From Bombella dulcis (lineage in GTDB: Bacteria; Pseudomonadota; Alphaproteobacteria; Acetobacterales; Acetobacteraceae): a stretch of DNA of 64,000 nt. Each line of letters opens with the position of its first letter. The first letter of the stretch is position 1. The translations under genes were made by a program, and so were the position numbers. The stretch covers positions 186,001 through 250,000 of the forward strand of contig NZ_JANIDV010000001.1 of NCBI RefSeq assembly GCF_026385505.1, given 5' to 3'. Shown here in pieces: positions 41,487 to 52,273 of the stretch. Under the pieces are notes generated by a model, which saw only the letters and a program-made list of their open reading frames with translations, ran no database searches and was not told the origin of the DNA.

Positions 41487-41777
41487 ATGACGAAGTTTCG
41501 TCCCCTTCACGACCGTGTAGTGGTCCGCCGTCTGGACGGTGAAGAAAAAACCGCCGGTGGCATCATCATTCCTGAGACAGCCAAGGAAAAGCCGATGGAA
41601 GGCGAAGTTCTGGCTGTTGGTTCCGGTGCCCGCAATGAGCAGGGTCAGGTCGTGCCGCTGGATGTCAAGGCTGGCGACCGTGTCCTGTTCGGCAAATGGT
41701 CCGGTACCGAGGTGAAGATTGGCGGTGAAGACCTGCTGATCATGAAAGAGAGCGACATTCTGGGGATCGTTGGCTGA
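41487..41777 (+). CDS. groES: Co-chaperonin GroES
   Basis: GroES caps the GroEL folding chamber. The 96-residue protein begins [20 protein letters not shown], holds the mobile loop [18 protein letters not shown] that docks on GroEL, and ends [15 protein letters not shown]. It is followed after 47 bases by groEL, the standard operon order. Confidence 0.98.
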   Translation: MTKFRPLHDRVVVRRLDGEEKTAGGIIIPETAKEKPMEGEVLAVGSGARNEQGQVVPLDVKAGDRVLFGKWSGTEVKIGGEDLLIMKESDILGIVG

Positions 41778-41800
41778 AGCCACGTTCCGGAACTCTCTGA

Positions 41801-43486
<1,686 letters not shown>

Positions 43487-43553
43487 TCGCTCATTCTTCC
43501 CCATCTCGGTTGCTCTGGCCGGGATGGCCTCCTGTTACGACAGGTCAGAAGAA

Positions 43554-43588
43554 AAGCCTCGCTCTTTCGGGAGCGGGGCTTTTTTTAA
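43554..43588 (+). terminator. Terminator after groEL
   Basis: AAGCCTCGCTC (43554-43564) pairs with GGGAGCGGGGCTT (about 43569-43581), followed by a run of T. It lies between convergent groEL and the DinG-like gene. Confidence 0.88.
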
Positions 43589-43592
43589 TGGA

Positions 43593-46583
43593 TTATCGGT
43601 TCAGGAAGGTGTCAATGTCTTCCAGAGCCTCATTCAGCGGTAATCGCTGGATCGGCACGCCGTTCGGGAAGGCCGAGAGCAGGCGGGAGGGCATACGGCT
43701 GTCCAGAATGATGAACACGCCCCGGTCATCAGCACGGCGGATGAGCCGTCCGAAGGCCTGTTGCAGGCGCATCCGGGTGATGAGGTCGTCATAATCCCCC
43801 GGTCTGCCACCAGAGAGATGGCGGCGGCGTTCCCGGTGGAGGATGTCGGGCCGGGGCCAGGGGGTGCGCTCCACCACCACCATGCGGAGGGCATCACCGG
43901 GTACATCCACACCATCCCGCATGGCGTCCGTTCCCAGCAGGCAGCTGTTGGTTTCGGTACGGAAAACGTCCACCAGAGTGGCGTTGTTCATGGCGTCAAC
44001 ATGCTGGGCATAAAGGGGAATGTGTTTCATCCCCAGTTTCTCGTGAATGCGGCGATGAACTTCTTTCAGGCGGCGGATGGCCGTGAACAGCCCCAGGGCA
44101 CCCCCATTGGCAATCTCGAACAGGGCCTGAAAGGCCTGTGCCTGCGTTGCAGGGTCTCTGGAAACATCCGTGATGATGTAAGCCCGTGTCTGGTGAGCAT
44201 AATCAAAAGGACTCATCAGGGCGGCCCGCATGGGGGGATTGAGAAAATGTGCCGTACCCAGACGCCGTTCCGCCTTGTCCCATCCGGTTTCCCCGTCTTC
44301 TTCCGGGCTGCGGTCCCGCAATGTGGCCGAGGTGATGAGCAGCCCGTGTGTGGTGCTCTGTAACGTGCTGGCGAAGGGAATGGTCGGGTCCAGCCAGTGG
44401 CGGTTCAGGGCAATGTCATGCCCTGCCTGAAGAATCCGTGTGGCGGGCAGGGGTTCACGCTGGATGAAGTCCACATAGGTGGGCAGGCCCCGTTGCGTGA
44501 CGGGCTGCTCCATGATGGCCCGCACCATGCTGATCCAGCCCTGAAGGCGGGACAGGGCACGGCGGTAGAGGCTGCGGATGGTGCCTTCCAGCCGCTGCTG
44601 GAAACTGGTGTCCGGGTCCTCTTCCTGATTTTCCAGAGCGTCCTGAAGGTGCCTGATGATCCGGTCCAGCGGGGTCATGATGTCCTGAAGGGCCGTGAGG
44701 AGGGCTTCGGCCCGGTCCCGCAGGGGGGCGGGGATGGGGTGCAGATCACATTCCTGCCGGGCGTAATGGCCCTGCTCACCCCGTGTCTGCATCTGTATTT
44801 CTGTCATGCGGGCATCAAGATGCATGTCCAGCATCTGAAGGAAGTCTTCAGCAGGCTGGGAGGGCGGTGTTTCTTCCACGATGTCGGGTGAGACGATGTC
44901 TTCATCATCGTCATCAGGACGGGAATGGGGCGTGTCTTCTTCCGGCCGGGCTGTTTCCACGGGCTGAGGAGACAGGCGGGCCTGCCGGGCCTCATGCAGG
45001 CGACCGCTCCAGCCGGGGCGTGGCAGCCCCTTCTGTGTGGCGTAGACAAGCTCCTGAAGCATGTCCTTGAGGGATGGAAGGCGGTCCATCAGGTCTTCCA
45101 TGCGACGCATCAGCCCGCGGGCACGGGAGCGTCCTCCTTCCGCTCCCAGTATCCAGCGGCGCAGATCGGCGGCTTCCAGACCGGAAAAGACCAGGGAGAA
45201 GGCACTGTCGGCCGCATCCGGGATGTGATGCCCTTCATCAAAGACATAGCGGGTGGGGACGCCATGTTCATCAGCCAGATTGCCGGGGGCAAGTTCCTGC
45301 GGCAGCATGGCATTCCACGCCGCCTGTGACAGGACGAGTGCATGGTTGGCAATGACGAACTGGGCGTGCTGGGCGCGGCGTATGCCATGTTCGATGAAGC
45401 AGCTCTGGTAATGAGGGCAGGCGGAATGGATGCATTCACCCCGCCGGTCGGCAATCATGTTCAGCAGCCCCGGCTGGAAAAGGTCTCCGAACCAGCCGGG
45501 AAGATCACCCCCCATCAGGTCGCCATCTCCCGTAGCCTCGGCCCAGAGGGCCAGAAAGACCAGCGGGATGAGGCCATGCTGTCCCTGTGGCGGGCGGTTG
45601 AGCAGGGTGGTGGTAACATCTTCCAGATTCAGCAGGCAGAGATAATTCTCCCGCCCCTTGCGGATGACGGCCAGTTCGTGCCGTTTTGTCGGGTCGGGGT
45701 AAAGGCGGGTCAGTTCCTGTTCGATCTGCAGTTGCAGATGGCGTGTATAGGTGCTGACCCAGACGGCTCCGTCATTCTTTTCGGCCCAGAGGCTGGCCGG
45801 GGCGATGTAGCCCATCGTCTTGCCGGTGCCCGTGCCTGCCTCGGCCAGCATGATGTTGGGTGCATTGGCGACATCACGGGGCGTGAAGGCATAGCTGGCG
45901 GCAGAGGCAAAATCGGCCTGACCGGGACGGGGTTCCGCATCCCTGCCCAGCAGGGCGGAGAGACGCCTCCGGGCTTCCTGCTGGCTGACAGGATGACTGC
46001 CTGCTGCGGGGCGGGGGGCACGGTCTTCCCACAGGGGCAGGCGTTTCCATATCTTCAGGGCGTCTACTTCTCTGGCCCGGCTGGGCTGCCCGGTATTTTC
46101 CAAGGGGGGAAGGGCGTCCCTGACAATGTCATGCCAGCTCCATCCGGCCTGCCGTAATGTGGGCAGAAGAAGATGGAGCGTGGCGATTTTCTGGGGAGAC
46201 TGTTTCGCCAGTTCGTCCAGAAGATGCTGGGCGATTTCATAGAGGCTGTCGGCATGGAGGGGGGTGGTGTCATCCGGGCTGATGAGGTTCAGCTCAAGGG
46301 CAAGACCACGGGCGGTCGGGGTGACATTGCGGGCCGGATGGACGAGCAGGAAGAGTTCCAGAAGGTCCAGCCAGGGGGCGGGAGGCGGCTCCGGGGGGAG
46401 ATCCAGGAGGCGGAGCGTGGCCGGTCCATGAATGAGCAGTGGTGGCGGAAGCTGGCGGAGCGTGTTCCGTACCTCGGAAAGGGGAATGTCCAGCACTTCA
46501 CCGTCGGGGGTGACGAGAGAAGACAGGCCGTGCCGTGCGATCAGGGCCGGGGCATCAAAGATGGAACGGAACAGGCTGGACAT
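43593..46583 (-). CDS. DinG/XPD-like Fe-S ATP-dependent DNA helicase
   Basis: This superfamily 2 helicase of about 996 residues has Walker A in LAEAGTGTGKTMGYIAPASL (near 250), the motif II variant VFDEGHHIPDAADSA, and four Fe-S cysteine candidates: YLCLLNLED and the cluster CIHSACPHYQSC. The C-terminal helicase motif VVVERTPWPRPDILHRERRR and QAFGRLIRRADDRGVFIILD close the motor. The N-terminal 200 residues and an acidic insertion (PDDDDEDIVSPDIVEE) are lineage-specific. DinG unwinds R-loops and G-quadruplex-like structures in damage response. Start ATG 46583 follows AGGAGG at only 3 bases; ATG 46595 is the alternative. Confidence 0.88.
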   Translation of the reverse strand: MSSLFRSIFDAPALIARHGLSSLVTPDGEVLDIPLSEVRNTLRQLPPPLLIHGPATLRLLDLPPEPPPAPWLDLLELFLLVHPARNVTPTARGLALELNLISPDDTTPLHADSLYEIAQHLLDELAKQSPQKIATLHLLLPTLRQAGWSWHDIVRDALPPLENTGQPSRAREVDALKIWKRLPLWEDRAPRPAAGSHPVSQQEARRRLSALLGRDAEPRPGQADFASAASYAFTPRDVANAPNIMLAEAGTGTGKTMGYIAPASLWAEKNDGAVWVSTYTRHLQLQIEQELTRLYPDPTKRHELAVIRKGRENYLCLLNLEDVTTTLLNRPPQGQHGLIPLVFLALWAEATGDGDLMGGDLPGWFGDLFQPGLLNMIADRRGECIHSACPHYQSCFIEHGIRRAQHAQFVIANHALVLSQAAWNAMLPQELAPGNLADEHGVPTRYVFDEGHHIPDAADSAFSLVFSGLEAADLRRWILGAEGGRSRARGLMRRMEDLMDRLPSLKDMLQELVYATQKGLPRPGWSGRLHEARQARLSPQPVETARPEEDTPHSRPDDDDEDIVSPDIVEETPPSQPAEDFLQMLDMHLDARMTEIQMQTRGEQGHYARQECDLHPIPAPLRDRAEALLTALQDIMTPLDRIIRHLQDALENQEEDPDTSFQQRLEGTIRSLYRRALSRLQGWISMVRAIMEQPVTQRGLPTYVDFIQREPLPATRILQAGHDIALNRHWLDPTIPFASTLQSTTHGLLITSATLRDRSPEEDGETGWDKAERRLGTAHFLNPPMRAALMSPFDYAHQTRAYIITDVSRDPATQAQAFQALFEIANGGALGLFTAIRRLKEVHRRIHEKLGMKHIPLYAQHVDAMNNATLVDVFRTETNSCLLGTDAMRDGVDVPGDALRMVVVERTPWPRPDILHRERRRHLSGGRPGDYDDLITRMRLQQAFGRLIRRADDRGVFIILDSRMPSRLLSAFPNGVPIQRLPLNEALEDIDTFLNR

Positions 46584-46689
46584 CTCCCTCCTCATACACG
46601 GGAAGTCCCGTCCCTGCGAGGAGAAAGCGGTGTCTCCGGTTGCTGAATACTTGACCGGATGAAAGAGGGTTCATAATTAACGTGGTCTT

Positions 46690-48318
46690 ATGCAGAAAAA
46701 AACGCCTTCTTCTCAGAATGATTCGTCCTTCCCCAAGCTCTGGCCGTTTGAGGAAGCCCGTAAACTGGCGGCCCGCGTGGCAGACAGGGACCCCAGCAAA
46801 CCGGTTCTGATGGAGACAGGCTATGGCCCTTCCGGCCTGCCGCATATCGGCACGTTTGGTGAGGTCGCCCGGACGACATGGGTCCGGCAGGCATTTGAGG
46901 AGCTGACAGGCCGAAAGACACGTCTTCTGGCCTTTTCTGATGACATGGATGCCCTGCGCAAGGTGCCGGGGAATGTGCCGCAGCAGGAGATGCTGACGGA
47001 GCATCTTGGCCTGCCGCTCTCCCGTATTCCTGATCCGTTCGGCACGCATGAGAGCTTTGCGGCTCACAACAACGCCCGCCTGCGGCAGTTTCTGGATGCC
47101 TTCGGTTTTGATTACGAATTTGCGTCTGCCACCGATTATTATACGTCCGGCATTTTCGATGCGGCCCTGAAGCGTGTTCTGGAAGAACATGACCGCATCA
47201 TCGAGGTGATTGCCCCCACGCTGGGCAAGGAACGCCGTGCGACCTATTCCCCCGTGCTGCCCATCCATCCCGAGACGGGCCGTGTCATGCAGGTGCCCAT
47301 CATCAGCGTGAACCCGGATGCCGGGACGGTCGTCTGGAAGGACGAAGAAGGCAGGAGCTTCGAGACCTCCGTCTATGGCGGTCAGGCCAAGATGCAGTGG
47401 AAGGCTGACTGGGCCATGCGCTGGTATGCTCTGGGTGTCGATTATGAGATGTCTGGCAAGGACCTCATCGACAGCGTGAAGCTGTCTTCCAGAATATGCC
47501 GCATCCTCGGCAATGAACCACCGCTGAACCTGACCTATGAGCTGTTCCTTGATGCCAATGGCCAGAAGATCAGCAAGTCCAAGGGGAATGGTCTTTCCGT
47601 GGAGGAATGGCTGCGTTACGGCCCTGCGGAGAGTCTGGCGCATTACATGTTCCAGCAGCCGACCCGGGCCAAGCGGCTCTATACGGACATGATCCCCAGA
47701 GCGACGGACGAGTATCTTGCCCTCGTGCAGAAGGGTGAGCAGCAGAGTGCGGAAGAATTCCTCTCCAACCCGGTATGGTTCATTCATGAGGGGAAACTGC
47801 GCCCGCAGGATACTAGCCCGGTTTCCTTCACGGCCCTTCTGAATCTGGCCAGCGTGGCGAATGCCCGTGAGGTGGAAACACTCTGGAAGTTCCTGCGGCG
47901 TTATGATTCCAGCCTCTCGCCGGAAACACATCCTTACGTGGCCCGGCTGGTTCAGCACGCTCTGGATTACTTCAATGAGCGTGTCCGCCCGACCAAGGTG
48001 TTCCGTGCCCCGACGGAGATGGAACGCAGGGGATTGGAAGACCTTGCTGCCACGCTGAGAACCGTGTCCGAAAATGCCAGCCCGGATGACGTGCAGAATG
48101 TCGTCTTCGAGGTTGGCAAGCGTTACTTTGCCAAGCCGGAACTGCGGTCATGGTTCGGGTGCCTGTATGAGGTGCTGCTCGGCCAGAAGGAAGGCCCCCG
48201 CTTCGGCATTTTTGCGGCCCTGTTCGGGCTGAAAGAAACCGTTGCCCTCATTGATGAGGCTCTGGCCCGTCCCGTTGAGGCGGCCGACACGGCCGTGGCA
48301 GAGGAGAGCAGGGGCTAA
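46690..48318 (+). CDS. lysS: Lysyl-tRNA synthetase, class I
   Basis: This 542-residue enzyme charges tRNA-Lys. It is the archaeal-type class I form kept by alphaproteobacteria, not the class II LysS. The HIGH-type motif is in GPSGLPHIGTFGEVARTTWV (near residue 45) and the KMSKS-type motif is KISKSKGNGLSVEEWLRY (near 295). LLAFSDDMDALRKVPGNVP is a strong class I LysRS segment. It is divergent from the helicase gene across 106 bases and is followed 3 bases later by the MprF-like gene. Confidence 0.96.
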   Translation: MQKKTPSSQNDSSFPKLWPFEEARKLAARVADRDPSKPVLMETGYGPSGLPHIGTFGEVARTTWVRQAFEELTGRKTRLLAFSDDMDALRKVPGNVPQQEMLTEHLGLPLSRIPDPFGTHESFAAHNNARLRQFLDAFGFDYEFASATDYYTSGIFDAALKRVLEEHDRIIEVIAPTLGKERRATYSPVLPIHPETGRVMQVPIISVNPDAGTVVWKDEEGRSFETSVYGGQAKMQWKADWAMRWYALGVDYEMSGKDLIDSVKLSSRICRILGNEPPLNLTYELFLDANGQKISKSKGNGLSVEEWLRYGPAESLAHYMFQQPTRAKRLYTDMIPRATDEYLALVQKGEQQSAEEFLSNPVWFIHEGKLRPQDTSPVSFTALLNLASVANAREVETLWKFLRRYDSSLSPETHPYVARLVQHALDYFNERVRPTKVFRAPTEMERRGLEDLAATLRTVSENASPDDVQNVVFEVGKRYFAKPELRSWFGCLYEVLLGQKEGPRFGIFAALFGLKETVALIDEALARPVEAADTAVAEESRG

Positions 48319-48321
48319 GGT

Positions 48322-50343
48322 ATGGCGGATCACTCCGGTGTTCCGTCCGGTGGGGATGCCTCTCCACTGTCCCCGATGAAAGTGCGGCTGCGTCAGCTGC
48401 TGACACGCCTTCCTGCACTGGTCGGGCTGGTGCTGCTTGTCTTTGCCGTCTGGGTGATCTGGCGGGAGATACAGCATCTGTCCCTGCAGCAGGTCATGGG
48501 CGGGCTTCACGCCATTCCAGCCTCCGCCCTGTGGAAGGGGGCAGGGGCGACCGTGCTGTCCTATGCCATTCTTTCTTTTTATGACGGACTGGCCTGCCGC
48601 CATGTGCAGGCTGGTGTCTCATGGGGGCGTTCGGCCTTTGTGGCGTTCTGCTCCTATGTCCTGTCCCATAATCTGGGCTGTGCCGCCATTTCCGGAACTG
48701 CCGTGCGGTACAGGCTGTACCGCAACTGGGGCGTGCCGGGGGTGAAGATCGCTTCCATCGTGGCCTTCTGTTCCGTGACCTACTGGCTGGGCATGGTGGG
48801 GCTGGTGGGGTTCATCCTGATGACCCAGCCTGCCATCATCCCGTATGTCCGTCAGACGCCGCACTGGATGACGACACTGGGCGGAGGCGGCTGTTTTGTC
48901 CTGCTGCTGGCCTATGTGTTGTTCCCCTGCTGGAAGCGGGAGATACGCCTGTACAAGTGGACGCTGACATTCCCCAGCTGGCGGATCGGGCTGGGGCAGA
49001 TCATCTCCAGCATGGCGGACATGTCCGTCACGGCCCTGATCGCCTGGTGTGTGCTGGATACGTTGCCGAAGGACAGTAGCCTGACATTCGGTGGTTTTCT
49101 GGCCATCTATGTCGGGGCCTATACGGCGGGGCTTCTGGCCAATGTTCCGGGTGGTCTGGGTGTGTTTGACAGCACCATGTTGCTGGCTCTTTCGCCGTGG
49201 TTCCCGGTACCGCATATCATGGCGGGGATTCTGGTTTTCCGGCTGTTCTACTACATCATTCCCCTGCTGCTGGCAGGGGTGATGTTCGCCGGACATGAGC
49301 TGCTGGCCCGTTTTGGCAGGACGGTACAGTACAGCCAGAGTATCCGCTCTTCGGAGGCTGATTTTTCCACGATTGCGGCAACGGGCAGCCAGGCCATGCT
49401 GGGTATGGTCATTGTCGTCTATGCGCTTCTGGCGTCGCTACCCCGGTTCCATTCTTTCTGGCAGGGTGTCATTCTTCAGGGGGCCGCACTGCTGCTGACT
49501 TTGATTGGCGTGATGCTGGTCGGTCTTTCCTTCGGGCTGATTCAGAGGGTCGTACTGGCGTGGCGGCTGTCCGTAGGGGCACTGTTCGCTACGTTGGTCA
49601 TACTGGCCGTACGGCAGGCGCATTGGGTGGCGTTTGTCGTGGTGCTGGCCGTGCTGCTGGTGCTCCTGCCGTTCCGCAAGAATTATTACCGGCAGGCTTA
49701 TTGGCGGGTGGAGCCGTTTTCACCTTTCATTCTGGCTCCGTTCTCGCTCTGGCTGTGCGGGCTGGCAGGTGTCAGCTGGATCGTGAGGCAACGCCATCTG
49801 GGGCATGTCTGGTGGCGGTCCCTGATCTATGATGCCCATACGGCAGTCGGGCGGTGGTTTCTGGGAGGGGCGGCACTCTGCTGTGTGCTTGGATGCTGGC
49901 TGGCCCTGCGGAGGACACGCATCCACATCAGGCCATGGAACATGGAAGCCCGTGTCCAGTATGGCTGCCTTGAGGAATCCTCTCTGGCTCTGGAGCTGCT
50001 CTGCAAAAGCCTGTTCGTTCCTGACGGCATGCTGCCGGATGCGACAGGGAAGGCCGCCTGTGCCGTGGTGCGGCTGGAGCCGTTCCTCCTGTCGGAACCT
50101 GTCCTGCTCTGTCTGGGAGGAGCCGTAGGGAGCAGAGGGCGGCGGGCAGGGACCGTATGGCGGCTGCGGGACTATGCCGTGCAGGAAGGATGCCGCCTTG
50201 CCGTTCTCCAGTATGGTGCACGGCAGGCGGACATCTATGCATCATTTGGTCTGGGTCTTTTCTCTCTGGATCATGAAGACGGATGGTTTCTCGTCTGTCT
50301 CCCGGAAGACTATCAGGCCCTAAAGGTGTTTCTGGGACTTTAA
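48322..50343 (+). CDS. MprF-like membrane protein with truncated synthase domain
   Basis: This 673-residue protein has about 14 membrane helices matching the MprF flippase region: SYAILSFYDGLACRHVQAGV, SHNLGCAAISGTAVRYRLY and TAGLLANVPGGLGVFDSTML are hallmark segments. MprF normally ends in a DUF2156/GNAT aminoacyl transferase and is about 850 residues. Here the soluble part (from about residue 535) resembles only the first half of that domain (EPVLLCLGGAVGSRGRRAG then RDYAVQEGCRLAVLQYGARQ) and then stops. Lipid flipping without aminoacylation is a possible outcome. Its stop overlaps the convergent neighbour in TTAA. Linkage to a lysyl-tRNA synthetase gene is suggestive. Confidence 0.8.
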   Translation: MADHSGVPSGGDASPLSPMKVRLRQLLTRLPALVGLVLLVFAVWVIWREIQHLSLQQVMGGLHAIPASALWKGAGATVLSYAILSFYDGLACRHVQAGVSWGRSAFVAFCSYVLSHNLGCAAISGTAVRYRLYRNWGVPGVKIASIVAFCSVTYWLGMVGLVGFILMTQPAIIPYVRQTPHWMTTLGGGGCFVLLLAYVLFPCWKREIRLYKWTLTFPSWRIGLGQIISSMADMSVTALIAWCVLDTLPKDSSLTFGGFLAIYVGAYTAGLLANVPGGLGVFDSTMLLALSPWFPVPHIMAGILVFRLFYYIIPLLLAGVMFAGHELLARFGRTVQYSQSIRSSEADFSTIAATGSQAMLGMVIVVYALLASLPRFHSFWQGVILQGAALLLTLIGVMLVGLSFGLIQRVVLAWRLSVGALFATLVILAVRQAHWVAFVVVLAVLLVLLPFRKNYYRQAYWRVEPFSPFILAPFSLWLCGLAGVSWIVRQRHLGHVWWRSLIYDAHTAVGRWFLGGAALCCVLGCWLALRRTRIHIRPWNMEARVQYGCLEESSLALELLCKSLFVPDGMLPDATGKAACAVVRLEPFLLSEPVLLCLGGAVGSRGRRAGTVWRLRDYAVQEGCRLAVLQYGARQADIYASFGLGLFSLDHEDGWFLVCLPEDYQALKVFLGL

Positions 50344-50918
50344 AATTCTGTGCTTTCTTCTTCGGGAAGTGGAGACAGAAGATCGGGGCCAGTCGGGTAG
50401 GTTTCGAGAACATGACAGTGCATCTCCCCGCCAGCAGGCAGATGCTCCACCAGACTGATGTGATCGACCATCATTCCGGAACTGTGAAACAGGTTGTGAC
50501 GCTGTATCCAGGGGATGAGATCGGTTGGTGAGGCTGGTGCGAGGCGGGCGATTGTCAGTTCCGGTACGGGAGGACGGCGGGAGGGAGGAAATCCTGTCCG
50601 CCGGAGGGCAGAGATCAGGCGTTTCTGCAGGGCCGTGAGGGGCTGCTGTGGGGTGACCCCGACGGTCAGACGGTCCTCCATCTCGCCCATCTGATGGCTG
50701 ACCTGATGCAGGGACAGCGTGAACGGTGCCCAGTGAAAATGGGAGAGGGTCAGGTCCAGCTCCTCCATGTCATGACGGCTGGTCATCTGGCCCAGGGCGT
50801 GGAGGGGGATCATGCACTGTTCGGCCGGTGTCCAGTGGACGTCGGTCAGGCTGCCCCGCAACAGGCCAAGTTCAGCCTGAATGGTGGGGGAAAGTGTGAG
50901 GGCAAGGGAGAGTTTCAT
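50340..50918 (-). CDS. LigT/ThpR-type 2H phosphoesterase relative without catalytic histidines
   Basis: This 192-residue protein has the overall pattern of RNA 2',3'-cyclic phosphodiesterases: start MKLSLALTLSPTIQAELGLL, then a strand block after WTPAEQ, a middle LTALQKRLISALRRTGFPPS, and LTIARLAPAS. Both HxTx motifs are changed. The first reads MIPL (36-39) where HLTL is expected, and the second reads ELTI (120-123). The enzyme is therefore probably inactive as a 2H esterase, or it binds RNA without cleaving it. It is convergent with the MprF-like gene and divergent from the Bax-inhibitor gene. Confidence 0.65.
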   Translation of the reverse strand: MKLSLALTLSPTIQAELGLLRGSLTDVHWTPAEQCMIPLHALGQMTSRHDMEELDLTLSHFHWAPFTLSLHQVSHQMGEMEDRLTVGVTPQQPLTALQKRLISALRRTGFPPSRRPPVPELTIARLAPASPTDLIPWIQRHNLFHSSGMMVDHISLVEHLPAGGEMHCHVLETYPTGPDLLSPLPEEESTEF

Positions 50919-51075
50919 GAGGGCCTCCCGGCAGAAGGGAGATTAATGAAAAGAAAGACAGGGGTTTCATGGATACTGTCTTGACTTGGGTGGAAACTAC
51001 CCCACATTCTGTCCGGACGATAGGGGCAGGCGGGATGTACCTGCTCCTGCATGATGTTTCCGGAACATAGGTGTT

Positions 51076-51840
51076 ATGGCTTTCCATTCCGACTTTGAAG
51101 CAACACAGGGCCGTTCAGCGGCGGCATTTGATGCAGGCCTGCGTGCCTACATGCTGCGTGTCTATAACTGGATGGCTCTGGCTCTGGTGCTGACGGGGGC
51201 TACGGCTTACGCCGTCGTTCACACGTCCCTCCGTGCGCTGTTCTTTCATGTCGTGCAGCGTGGGGATGCTTTCGTGATCGCTCCGACCGGGCTGGGGATG
51301 ATTAGCGTTTTTGTGCCTCTGGCTTTCGTGCTGGTGCTGTCCTTTGGTGTGAACCGTCTGTCCCGCTCGACGGCCCAGCTGCTGTTCCTGCTCTTCAGTG
51401 TGGCCATGGGTGTCAGCATGGCATCCCTGCTGCTGTTCTATACGGGAGCTTCGGTTGTCCGGACGTTTTTCATTGCCGCTTCCCTTTATGGGTTCATGTC
51501 TCTCTGGGGATATGTGACGAACCGTTCCCTGATGGGATTCGGGTCTTTCCTGTCAATGGGACTGATCGGGCTGGTGATTGCGTCTCTGGTCAACATGTTT
51601 CTGCCGGCTCATGGCCTGACCGTGCTGATCTCTTTCATTGGAGTTCTGCTTTTCACGGGGCTGACGGCTTATGATACCCAGCGTATCAAATTTTCCTATC
51701 AGCAGTATGCAGCTGCCCTTCCGGCTGCGGAGCTGCGGAAAATGGGTGTTTATGATGCCCTGACGATGTATCTGAACTTCGTGAATCTGTTTCAGTTCCT
51801 GCTCCAGTTTACGGGAACCAGGTCTGATGGTCGTGACTGA
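51076..51840 (+). CDS. Bax inhibitor-1 / YccA family membrane protein
   Basis: This 254-residue protein has seven membrane helices. Family signatures are AYMLRVYNWMALALVLTGAT near the N-terminus, the middle TAQLLFLLFSVAMGVSMASL, and the late LFTGLTAYDTQRIKF segment, whose Asp in the DTQ motif is part of the pH- and calcium-sensing pair in the family. Bacterial members include YccA (modulator of FtsH) and YbhL; which role applies is unknown. A terminator at 51875-51898 follows. Confidence 0.9.
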   Translation: MAFHSDFEATQGRSAAAFDAGLRAYMLRVYNWMALALVLTGATAYAVVHTSLRALFFHVVQRGDAFVIAPTGLGMISVFVPLAFVLVLSFGVNRLSRSTAQLLFLLFSVAMGVSMASLLLFYTGASVVRTFFIAASLYGFMSLWGYVTNRSLMGFGSFLSMGLIGLVIASLVNMFLPAHGLTVLISFIGVLLFTGLTAYDTQRIKFSYQQYAAALPAAELRKMGVYDALTMYLNFVNLFQFLLQFTGTRSDGRD

Positions 51841-52273
51841 TGATGGATGAGTCGGATCATTGCGTATTTGTGAAGGGGGGCCGTAAGGCTCCCTTTTTTG
51901 TTGCGATTTTTTGCGATTGAAAGGGAAAAAAGAAATTAAGCGTTACAGTTCTTGTTTTTAATGGTGTTCTGGTGTTCTCTTGGGAATGGCAGATAACCGG
52001 TCTTTTTCCAAAAAAGACCGAAGGGGTTCCTTTTTTTTATCAAGCTTGCCCCCTTGTAATCTCCGCTGTTCGGGAAGATTAAAGTGGACGGCACTGGAGC
52101 CTTGAGGCTCTATATTTCATTTTGAGTACGGGGGGAGTTTCTCCCTGTTGTCAGGATACGAACGGGAAAGGCACATATAAGATGACAACGTTCGGTGGCG
52201 ATTGCGCTATCCTGACTGTGTCAGAAAGTGTTCTCGCCTTTCTATGGCAGAACAACAGATAGAGGCAGGATCC
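51841..52273 (+). promoter_or_regulatory. Intergenic region before cyoABCD
   Basis: These 433 bases hold no gene I can support. There is a terminator after the Bax-inhibitor gene (GGGGGGCC at about 51875-51882 pairing with GGCTCCC at 51888-51894, then TTTTTT). A perfect AT/GC palindrome lies at 51998-52020 (CGGTCTTTTT, CC, AAAAAAGACCG), followed by a T8 run near 52032. The cyo promoter must lie here, probably between 52060 and 52230, but I cannot place -35 and -10 boxes securely. GAGGCAGGA precedes ATG 52274. Confidence 0.6.
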
